NCBI GenBank assembly: GCA_031289285.1
Contig: JAITPT010000138.1
Location: forward strand, 1 to 5,565
Source: Puniceicoccales bacterium
GTDB lineage: Bacteria; Verrucomicrobiota; Verrucomicrobiia; Opitutales; UBA953
DNA: 5,565 bases
Direction of reading: 5' to 3'
This document shows, one piece after another, positions 1 through 5,235 of this stretch; the first letter of the stretch is position 1, and each line of letters starts with the position of its first letter. Made by a program: the position numbers and the translations under genes. Below the pieces are notes generated by a model, which saw only the letters and a list, made by a program, of their open reading frames with translations, did no database searches and had not been told where the DNA came from.

Positions 1-931
1 AGAGAAGGTTGGAGGTGGAGACGTAGTAGGTGCTGGACGTGGTGTTACCGGTGTTCGTGCGCCAGACCGTCAAATCCGACTCAGCCAATATGGCGCGAGT
101 GCGCCAGTGGATAGATTTAGACGTCGTGGCGCCACCTTCGAGACGCAAGTTTATGTTGGTGCGACCGCCATTTCCCGCCCAACTGCGACGACCCAAACAA
201 ACTACAAGCACGTCCCCCTCCTGATACACCCCATCCCAGAAAGGAACAAGCGATACATTGATAAAGAAATCTGTGCTGTAATTATCGTGAAAACGAACCG
301 CAGCATACGGGACAATGATGCGCCGCCCGGTTGTGCGAACGGCTGTTTCCACAGCCCCGCCAGAGACAGGGTTTGCGCTCCCGGCGACAACGGTGTCGTC
401 AACAAGAATGTCACTACTACCGTCGTCAACCCATTCAAAGACAGCAGGGTTACTGTCAGGAGTATTTGTCAAAATCCAGAGATGTCCGTCCGCCGTGTTT
501 TTGACACGGGTTCCGTTGAAGATTTGAAGCGGGTCGGTGAGGTCAATTTGTTCGAGCGCATAGTTCGTCAGGTCCTCCTGCGACGGCCCCGCCGCGCCAA
601 AGTCGGTGGCGGGAAGATAGCCGCCCAATCCTTGCAAGGCATTGACAACGGTGGAAAGGTTCTCCACGTCCGCCGCGTTAGCCGCGCCAAGCGCAGAGAG
701 GGACACGTTGCCCGTCAGCAAAACGTTGTTCACGGACGGGCGGTTGTTCAGCGCATCATAGTCGGTGGTGCCGCCACCGCCACCGCCACCGCCGTTGTGG
801 GCAATCTCTATCAATGCTTCAAGAGCGCGATTGAGGATAGGCTTGCGAGGGTCGTCCATTGGATTGACCTGCGCGGCGGATAGCGCGGCTTGCGTAAAAA
901 GTCCTTGTGTCGGGTTCGGGATGTCGGGCAT
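1..931 (-). CDS. Phage fibre/spike-like structural protein, C-terminus beyond window
   Basis: I translated the minus strand by hand from the ATG at 931; it stays open for 310 codons to the left edge, so the gene is truncated. Residues 23-28 (NPMDDP) open a short helical N-terminal module, followed by eight glycines (47-54). Next comes DYDALNNRP (57-65) and LLTGNVSLSALG (71-82), a pattern seen in many phage fibre and baseplate appendage proteins (usual form NKPxINGxxLxGNxTxxxLG). Residues 178-194 (VDDTVVAGSANPVSGGAV) match another recurring fibre motif, the 'xxSxNPVxxxAV' segment. The rest is rich in Gly, Thr, Asn and aromatic residues, consistent with beta-structured fibre shafts. It starts 21 bases after the stop of the preceding fibre gene and shares its N-terminal layout, so the two are probably co-expressed and mounted on the virion the same way. 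The fibre-like call is from motifs; receptor binding is inference. Confidence 0.75.
   Translation of the reverse strand, partial: MPDIPNPTQGLFTQAALSAAQVNPMDDPRKPILNRALEALIEIAHNGGGGGGGGTTDYDALNNRPSVNNVLLTGNVSLSALGAANAADVENLSTVVNALQGLGGYLPATDFGAAGPSQEDLTNYALEQIDLTDPLQIFNGTRVKNTADGHLWILTNTPDSNPAVFEWVDDGSSDILVDDTVVAGSANPVSGGAVETAVRTTGRRIIVPYAAVRFHDNYSTDFFINVSLVPFWDGVYQEGDVLVVCLGRRSWAGNGGRTNINLRLEGGATTSKSIHWRTRAILAESDLTVWRTNTGNTTSSTYYVSTSNLL
770..793 (-). repeat. Poly-glycine codon tract (8 Gly) in the distal fibre gene
   Basis: Eight consecutive glycine codons alternate GGC and GGT on the minus strand, giving a 6-base period over 24 bases. They encode residues 47-54, a flexible hinge between the N-terminal module and the DYDALNNRP motif. 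A short perfect repeat like this can change length by replication slippage while keeping frame in steps of three bases. Confidence 0.85.
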
Positions 932-952
932 AAATGTTATTGAGTTAAACGG

Positions 953-1840
953 TTAGGTGGGCGTCGGGATGACTTTCAAATCCCACGAAAATGTTCCGGC
1001 GGCGCGGGCGATGAAAATGCGGCCTATCACGGTGCCCCAGTTTGTGGGTTGCGCGGGGGTTGTCGGCGTTTTTAGGTTAACAAAGTATTCGCCATCACTC
1101 AATTCGGCCCAAGAGCCGTCATTGTTGGTGATAACAGTGTCCCCCTGTGCGGCCAACCCTTCCCAATCCGTTGAAAAACGGGTGTTGTAAAACACGGAAG
1201 CCGCCGGAGAATTGTTCCAACCATACTGAAAGGTCGCCGCGACGCCATCCGCCGGGGTTTTGTAGGTGAAAAGCTCGATTGAAATGTTTTGCGAGAAGTC
1301 GAGACCAGTCTTTGTCCCGCAAAAGTTTTGTGAGTTTTCGTCGGTCAAGAACTTGTGCCATATCTCGGCACCGCTTAGCTGGTGTGAAATATAGAGTCCG
1401 TCGTAGTGAAGTTCCACCAACGCACGATTTAGATAGGTGTTGGTGGTTCCGTTGTAGTTGTGAACGTAAAGCTGCGGATAAACGGTGTTGCCGGAAACTT
1501 GGTCGAGGCAGATGCCCGCCCATTCACGAGTCGTCCCCGTGGATTTATCCGCCCAGACTAAGCCGCCGCCGTCGCTCTCGTTAAAAAATAGCGAGTTCCC
1601 GCTTGTGGCGAGAAGCAAGCCCAGTGTCGCGGCGGTTTTGTTGCCGATAAGTGAAATGCCATTGATGAGCGGCTTGTTGAGAAGGGCCGTGTAGTCATTT
1701 GTCCCGCCGCCGCCGCCGGAAGATAAGTTTTTGGCGGCGTAGATGCCGCCCAAGACGGCGCGTTCGAGAAGGTTGTTTCTCGCGTCGTCGGCTGGGTTTA
1801 GCGCCGCAGCGGATTTTAGAAGTTCGGCGGAGATGTTCAT
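953..1840 (-). CDS. Phage fibre/spike-like structural protein (complete, 295 aa)
   Basis: The ATG at 1840 begins MNISAELLKSAAALNPADDA. Residues 15-19 (NPADD) and the following helix match the next gene's N-terminus. Then come five glycines (42-46), TNDYTALLNKPLING (47-61) and ISLIGNKTAATLG (62-74). The NKPxINGxxLxGNKTxxxLG signature is common in fibre, spike and baseplate appendage proteins of tailed phages. Residues 75-295 are Gly/Thr/Asn/Trp-rich without membrane segments or catalytic motifs I recognise. They probably form a beta-rich shaft or head, ending with DLKVIPTPT. The gene lies 26 bases after the adaptor gene and 21 bases before its paralogue, so it is likely in the same transcript. 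No tail-fibre chaperone is visible. Function as a surface appendage is inferred from motifs and position; head fibre, tail fibre and neck whisker cannot be told apart from this sequence. Confidence 0.75.
   Translation of the reverse strand: MNISAELLKSAAALNPADDARNNLLERAVLGGIYAAKNLSSGGGGGTNDYTALLNKPLINGISLIGNKTAATLGLLLATSGNSLFFNESDGGGLVWADKSTGTTREWAGICLDQVSGNTVYPQLYVHNYNGTTNTYLNRALVELHYDGLYISHQLSGAEIWHKFLTDENSQNFCGTKTGLDFSQNISIELFTYKTPADGVAATFQYGWNNSPAASVFYNTRFSTDWEGLAAQGDTVITNNDGSWAELSDGEYFVNLKTPTTPAQPTNWGTVIGRIFIARAAGTFSWDLKVIPTPT
1703..1717 (-). repeat. Poly-glycine codon tract (5 Gly) in the proximal fibre gene
   Basis: Five glycine codons, four GGC and one GGG on the minus strand, encode residues 42-46. 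They sit at the same place in the protein as the eight-glycine tract of the neighbouring fibre gene, just before the DYxAL motif. Confidence 0.8.
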
Positions 1841-1861
1841 TGTCGGGTTCGTTTAGTGGTT

Positions 1862-1907
1862 GCGTTTCAATCCGCACCTGCGGTTGTTCCCGCAGGTGAA
1901 ATGGTGG
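1862..1907 (-). repeat. 46-bp duplicated hairpin element, copy A (end of adaptor gene)
   Basis: This segment matches 2588-2633 at 44 of 46 positions. It covers the last 12 codons of the adaptor gene (TISPAGTTAGAD), the TGA stop and five bases beyond it. It contains a perfect 9-bp inverted repeat, CACCTGCGG at 1875-1883 and CCGCAGGTG at 1890-1898, with a 6-base loop. On the minus strand the hairpin is followed by CGGATTGAAAC rather than a T-tract, so it is not a classic intrinsic terminator. The next start codon is only 22 bases beyond the element. Confidence 0.85.
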
Positions 1908-2553
1908 TGGGTTGCGCGGTGGCGGCGGCGTCGGCCACCTCCGCAGCGATTTCTGATTTGTTCCCGTTGAAGTATTTCGACTTCGTAAATGCCTTGCGGC
2001 AGTAGGGGAGAAGAAAGGTCTCGTGGTATTGGAATGCCACGTGTGGGATGAGTGTCCCGGCCTGCACCTGCGCCAGCGTATAGCCGACGATGCGCTTAAT
2101 GTGGCGCGTCTCGACGGTGCGGGTGGCGGTAGGCACCGGGGCGACGTGGAGAATGAAGACAGGCGTCTCGTTATCGTCGGTCTTGCGGTATTCGAGGAAT
2201 GCCGCCTCTACGTCGCCGGTCGGGCGGGCGTCGCGGTGGGCCGCCATATAGGCCGCATACTGCGAGTAGCTTGTCAGGTTTAGCAGGCCATTGCTGCCGA
2301 GCATAAACGGCGTGTCTATGGTCTGCGAGTCCTCGATTTGGTAGCTCGCCTGCCCGGAAGAGAGGACAATTTGAAGAACCTCCCGGTTGAACATATCCGG
2401 CCCGCGCTTAATCCAGACATTTTGGAGGCCGGTGTTGATGGCCGTCGTGATGTCTTTGAGGATAGCCGTATAGGCGGCATTCGTGGCGGCAGAAGTATCT
2501 TCCACCCCTGCGAGGCGGAAAAGGTCGTCACGAATGTCGCCGATAGTTAGCAT
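1867..2553 (-). CDS. Probable head-tail adaptor/connector protein
   Basis: A 228-residue protein starting at the ATG at 2553. Its N-terminus is helical (IRDDLFRLAGVED at 8-20; a longer helix about 26-48). An extended, beta-like middle follows (SSGQASYQIED at 65-75; PVFILHVAPVPTATRTVE at 131-148). A helical C-terminal part (about 172-196) contains FQYHETFLLPYCRKAFTKSK. This order, the size, and the place a gene or two after the capsid gene resemble adaptor proteins that dock under the portal in short-tailed phages; I would test the SU10-type adaptor family first. The last 12 residues (TISPAGTTAGAD) follow an Ala/Thr-rich linker and are nearly identical to the end of the preceding gene's product, as though added to the fold. 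No catalytic motif is evident. The adaptor call rests on architecture and context, so confidence is moderate; a minor capsid or tail protein is the alternative. Confidence 0.6.
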   Translation of the reverse strand: MLTIGDIRDDLFRLAGVEDTSAATNAAYTAILKDITTAINTGLQNVWIKRGPDMFNREVLQIVLSSGQASYQIEDSQTIDTPFMLGSNGLLNLTSYSQYAAYMAAHRDARPTGDVEAAFLEYRKTDDNETPVFILHVAPVPTATRTVETRHIKRIVGYTLAQVQAGTLIPHVAFQYHETFLLPYCRKAFTKSKYFNGNKSEIAAEVADAAATAQPTTISPAGTTAGAD

Positions 2554-2587
2554 TTTTACGTCGGTTTGGCGTTATTTGTTTGCTTTC

Positions 2588-2633
2588 GCGTTTCAATCCG
2601 CACCTGCGGTTTTACCCGCAGGTGAAATGGTGG
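2588..2633 (-). repeat. 46-bp duplicated hairpin element, copy B (end of the 312-aa gene)
   Basis: Second copy of the element at 1862-1907. The 9-bp stem arms are at 2601-2609 and 2616-2624 with a 6-base loop at 2610-2615. The only two differences from copy A are in this loop, one silent (GGA/GGT) and one Thr/Lys. The element encodes TISPAGKTAGAD, the TGA stop and five bases beyond it. All other third codon positions are identical between the copies, pointing to recent duplication or constraint on the nucleic acid itself. Confidence 0.85.
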
Positions 2634-3531
2634 CGGCTTTCGCGGCGGCGGCTTTGGCGGCTTTCGCGGCGCGGGCTTTTTCGAGCGGGGTGAGTTCGGG
2701 CGCAGGAGCGGCGGCGGGCGGCTCCGTTGGCGGCGCAGCGGGCGCGGCGTCGGTGGTGGAGGCAGGGGTAGGGATGGTTTCGGGCAACACGGTTTCAGGG
2801 GTTGCGGAGGCGGTGGGAATGGAAGGCGCGTCGGCGGGCGGTTCCTCAACCTTTGGCGGCTGCGGAGCGGGCGCAGGCGGCGCGGCGGGCGGCTTGTTGA
2901 TTGCGGCAAACGGATTGGCGGCAATGGGCGTCGGGCGGGGCGGGGGCGGGGGCTGCGGAAGGGCTTTCTGATTGGCGATTTTTTCAAGGTCGCGACGCCT
3001 TTTTTCTACGACGTAGGCGGGTAGCGAAAAGAGTTTTAGCTTTTCCTCGCCCTCGGCTTTGAGTTTTGCGTAGTAGGCCGCTTTCTCCTCGGCGGTGAAC
3101 TTGTCCCACAAGGCGGCGCGGTCGGCGGCGGTGAGTTTCGGCGAAGCTGCAATAAACTCCTCGATTGTGAGCTTTTTGGATGTGTCAAATGCTTCCGCAA
3201 CTGTTTTGACGTTTTCGGTATTGATAGGCGCGGCTATGCCCTCGCCGGACGAACGGGTGATTGACGCACCGGAAAGAAAAGTGTCCAACTCGCCATCGAG
3301 CAAAACCTTTACCTCAATCGTCCCGAAAAAGCGGGCGTCCTCGCGGCCATTATATTTTTGCGCAGCGGAAAGAGCGGCTTCAAGGCCGATGGCGGAGAGC
3401 GGGCGACCATCGAAAAGAAAGACTGGCCCCCCAAGATTGGGGATGTTGCGGCGAAAGAAAAGGCCCGTGGGGTCTTTGACACCGCCGTTCCCTTTCGCGG
3501 ATTTGTAGAGTAAAAAAAGTGGTTCTGGCAT
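2593..3531 (-). CDS. Capsid-adjacent protein with Pro/Ala-rich C-terminal tail, function unknown
   Basis: A 312-residue protein that I do not recognise. I chose the ATG at 3531 (MPEPLFLLYK). The frame stays open to 3732, but that extension would run through a long hairpin and into the capsid gene's end, and its composition is unlike a phage protein. Residues 1-110 look like a compact domain (PNLGGPVFLFDGRPLS at 31-46; FFGTIEVKVLLDGELD at 68-83). Residues 120-188 are charged and helical (LTIEEFIAASPKLTAADRAA, then Glu/Lys-rich). Residues 192-280 are dominated by Pro and Ala and are probably disordered. Residues 282-300 are an Ala/Lys helix, followed by the shared tail TISPAGKTAGAD. Lying between the capsid and adaptor genes, it could be a head decoration, minor capsid or neck protein. 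That is inference from position; no catalytic residues, signal peptide or membrane segment are seen. Confidence 0.75.
   Translation of the reverse strand: MPEPLFLLYKSAKGNGGVKDPTGLFFRRNIPNLGGPVFLFDGRPLSAIGLEAALSAAQKYNGREDARFFGTIEVKVLLDGELDTFLSGASITRSSGEGIAAPINTENVKTVAEAFDTSKKLTIEEFIAASPKLTAADRAALWDKFTAEEKAAYYAKLKAEGEEKLKLFSLPAYVVEKRRRDLEKIANQKALPQPPPPPRPTPIAANPFAAINKPPAAPPAPAPQPPKVEEPPADAPSIPTASATPETVLPETIPTPASTTDAAPAAPPTEPPAAAPAPELTPLEKARAAKAAKAAAAKAATISPAGKTAGAD
2631..2671 (-). repeat. Short tandem repeat encoding an Ala/Lys helix
   Basis: The 17-mer TGGCGGCTTTCGCGGCG (plus-strand sense) occurs at 2631-2647 and exactly again at 2655-2671, a period of 24 bases or eight codons. It encodes the alanine- and lysine-rich stretch just before the TISPAGKTAGAD tail. 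It is likely a product of slippage in low-complexity sequence. Confidence 0.7.
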
Positions 3532-3575
3532 GATGTTTGGGTTGGTGGTGAAAAAAAGGTTGGTTTGAAAATTGA

Positions 3576-3639
3576 TTGCCCTCCGCCAACGCCCGGTTGA
3601 AACAAAAAACCGAAAAGACCGGACGCCGACGGAGAGCAA
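3576..3639 (-). terminator. 22-bp hairpin after the capsid gene (terminator, attenuator or RNA-processing site)
   Basis: In the 115-base gap after the capsid stop, minus-strand bases 3639-3618 can pair with 3597-3576 along 22 bp without a mismatch. The loop is 20 bases and contains a T6 run. Five of the pairs are G.U, so the plus-strand transcript would carry five A.C mismatches; the fold therefore suits the minus-strand RNA. The stem is not directly followed by a U-tract. TTTT comes five bases on, and a T7 run at 3557-3551 is 18 bases beyond the stem. It may be a partial terminator that lowers expression of downstream genes relative to the capsid gene, an RNase III site, or an mRNA-stabilising end. 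The hairpin is visible; its role is inferred. Confidence 0.55.
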
Positions 3640-3646
3640 AGTTGTG

Positions 3647-5140
3647 TTAGACGATAATCGGATACCGCCCGCCTTCGACATTGATTGCCGTGACGATGAT
3701 GCGGTAGCCACGGGCAAGCCCGCTTTGGCCAATCACGAGCGAGGTGCCCATGTGGTTGTAGTTGATGAGTTCCGGGTTGGAACCCTTCAGGTTGCGCGGG
3801 AAGAAGTGGTTATTCCACATACCCGTTTTGCTGCGCACGGCATTCGCACCGAAAACAGGAGTGCGCTGGAACGGCTGTCCCTTGCTGTTGACTTGGTAAA
3901 TCATCGAGCCGGGAGGAAAGGTGTCCCCAACAACGTCCGCAGTCCACGGGCCGCTGCCATAAACCATATCGCCGACGACGGTCGAGTTGATGGTGCCGCT
4001 GGTGGCGGAAAGACGCTTCGTGATGGTGAGCTTTTCGCCGTCGTTGACGACGTAGGCGAAGATGCCAATTTTGCCTCCGGCACTTTGCGGGGCGACGACG
4101 GCGATGTAGTGTTCGGAGGTGTCGGTGACGACCTGCTGTTGCGCTCCGTCCCTGCCAAAGAACAGATAGGCAAAGTTGTCGAAATACCGGAAGTATTGCA
4201 CCTTCGAGATGCCCGCAGCCTTGGGGTTGCCGCCGCCGCGAACGAAGAAAGCAGTGTCGCCGGGGGTGATGCCGACGCCGAGCAGTGCGCGCTGGTCAAA
4301 CGGGTTGCCGATTGGCGCGTAGTTTTCGTGCGTGTTGAAGCGGAAGGGCGTGATAATGTTGCCTTCGACGTCCTGAACCTCGCCCGTGAAAAACGGGTTT
4401 TGGCGCGAGCGCGGTTGCGCGTGTTTCAGGGCGGTCTGATAGCCGATGTCATTGCGCAAGTCGGAGAGTTGCAGGTCAGAGACGAGATACTCAAGGGCGG
4501 CAAGATTGGTGCCTTTGATGAGTTTCGCGCCTCGACCGCCATTGCTGTTGAACTCGCCGGTGACGCGGGTGACGAACTCCCAAGACAGCGCATCCGAAGA
4601 GGTGAGCTGGTCTTTGTTCATCTTCCCGTTCGGGTAGCGATAGTTGTTCTCGCCGATAATGGGGTCGCGCAAGATGCGCTGCGCCATTTCTTGCTCTTTG
4701 CGGCGGGCAGAGATGTTCAAGAGGGCCTTTTTTTGGTTCGAGCCGAGAATGTCTCGCAGCCCGATAACCTCGCCAGTCTCGATGTCGTAGGTGATGATGT
4801 CCTCGAAGCGGCCAATTTGCGTTTGGTTCGCATAAAAATCGAGGAAGTTGAAGTCGTCCGGCGACGCCCCATTGTCGGAGAGTCCGGTGCCGCCAATTTT
4901 CTCGGTCTGGATGGCAACGCGGTCAATCGAGGTCGTCCCGGCACCTTTGGAAAGTTCAGTGGAGAGAACGTAAGGCGCATCTTCGGACGCTTTGGCATAC
5001 TGCGAAAGGCAGTTAGTCAAAAAGTTTTCGATTGCGGCAGCGTGGTTCCAAATTTTTGGAAGGTGGTCGGGATTGGCGGTAATCAGGTCGTATTCCTGAA
5101 CGCCCGTGTTAGTTAAAAGTTGATAGGTAGGTCCGGCCAT
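3647..5140 (-). CDS. Probable major capsid protein
   Basis: A 497-residue protein. I take the ATG at 5140 (MAGPTYQLLTN) rather than the in-frame TTG at 5173, which lies inside a leader hairpin and adds an implausible N-terminus. Residues 58-80 (VLSTELSKGAGTTSIDRV region) and 98-124 (NFLDFYANQTQIGRFEDIITYDIETGE region) resemble the extended arm and following helix of N4-gp56/DUF4043-type HK97-fold capsid proteins. Residues 130-160 form a charged helix (KKALLNISARRKEQEMAQRI). The C-terminus is beta-like, with NYNHMGTSLVIGQSGLARGYR at about 460-480 and PIIV at the end. It is the largest gene in the window and stands at the usual capsid position. A CA-rich leader precedes it and a strong hairpin follows it, the arrangement often seen around highly expressed capsid genes. 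The family is judged from residue patterns, not a search. A less likely alternative is another large head protein. Confidence 0.7.
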   Translation of the reverse strand: MAGPTYQLLTNTGVQEYDLITANPDHLPKIWNHAAAIENFLTNCLSQYAKASEDAPYVLSTELSKGAGTTSIDRVAIQTEKIGGTGLSDNGASPDDFNFLDFYANQTQIGRFEDIITYDIETGEVIGLRDILGSNQKKALLNISARRKEQEMAQRILRDPIIGENNYRYPNGKMNKDQLTSSDALSWEFVTRVTGEFNSNGGRGAKLIKGTNLAALEYLVSDLQLSDLRNDIGYQTALKHAQPRSRQNPFFTGEVQDVEGNIITPFRFNTHENYAPIGNPFDQRALLGVGITPGDTAFFVRGGGNPKAAGISKVQYFRYFDNFAYLFFGRDGAQQQVVTDTSEHYIAVVAPQSAGGKIGIFAYVVNDGEKLTITKRLSATSGTINSTVVGDMVYGSGPWTADVVGDTFPPGSMIYQVNSKGQPFQRTPVFGANAVRSKTGMWNNHFFPRNLKGSNPELINYNHMGTSLVIGQSGLARGYRIIVTAINVEGGRYPIIV

Positions 5141-5235
5141 TGTGAAACGTGTGTTAGTAGAGGCGATTAGCAATCGCCCGTGTGTTGTGTGTTGTGTGGT
5201 GGTGCGGTTTTTGTTTCACTGATGCCCTATGCAGG
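5141..5235 (-). promoter_or_regulatory. CA-rich leader with hairpin upstream of the capsid gene
   Basis: This 95-base gap precedes the capsid start. Read on the minus strand it is rich in CA (CACACAACACACAACACACG region). It carries a perfect 7-bp hairpin with a 3-base loop (arms 5162-5168 and 5172-5178), ending 21 bases before the ATG. Copies of CGTGTGTT (plus sense) at 5148-5155 and 5179-5186 bracket the hairpin, and the outer pair GTGAAAC at 5142-5148 and GTTTCAC at 5213-5219 is inverted. I see no convincing -10/-35 promoter and no Shine-Dalgarno motif. A role in capsid mRNA translation or stability is inference. Confidence 0.45.

Noticed and set aside
107..883. Plus-strand open frame of 258 codons
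   Set aside because: It lies opposite the distal fibre gene, which shows clear fibre motifs. The plus-strand product is low-complexity and Arg/Val-rich without a plausible domain.
1875..1898. Intrinsic terminator at the duplicated hairpin
   Set aside because: The stem is strong but is followed by CGGATTGAAACGC with no T-tract in either copy, and it lies inside the coding sequence before the stop.
1862..2633. CRISPR array
   Set aside because: There are only two repeat copies, and 726 bases of coding sequence separate their starts. That is far longer than a spacer, and there are no further repeats between them.
2556..2987. Minus-strand Pro/Arg-rich frame of 143 codons
   Set aside because: It is an out-of-frame reading of the Pro/Ala-rich tail of the 312-aa gene. 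Its composition simply reflects GC-rich repeats.
3532..3732. N-terminal extension of the 312-aa protein to 3732
   Set aside because: It would overlap the end of the capsid gene and run through the 22-bp hairpin. The ATG at 3531 gives a natural N-terminus.
3572..5116. Plus-strand open frame of 514 codons opposite the capsid gene
   Set aside because: It mirrors the capsid reading frame in a GC-rich region where antisense frames stay open by codon bias. Its product is rich in Arg/Val/Ala/Asp with no recognisable domain, while the minus-strand protein has coherent phage features.
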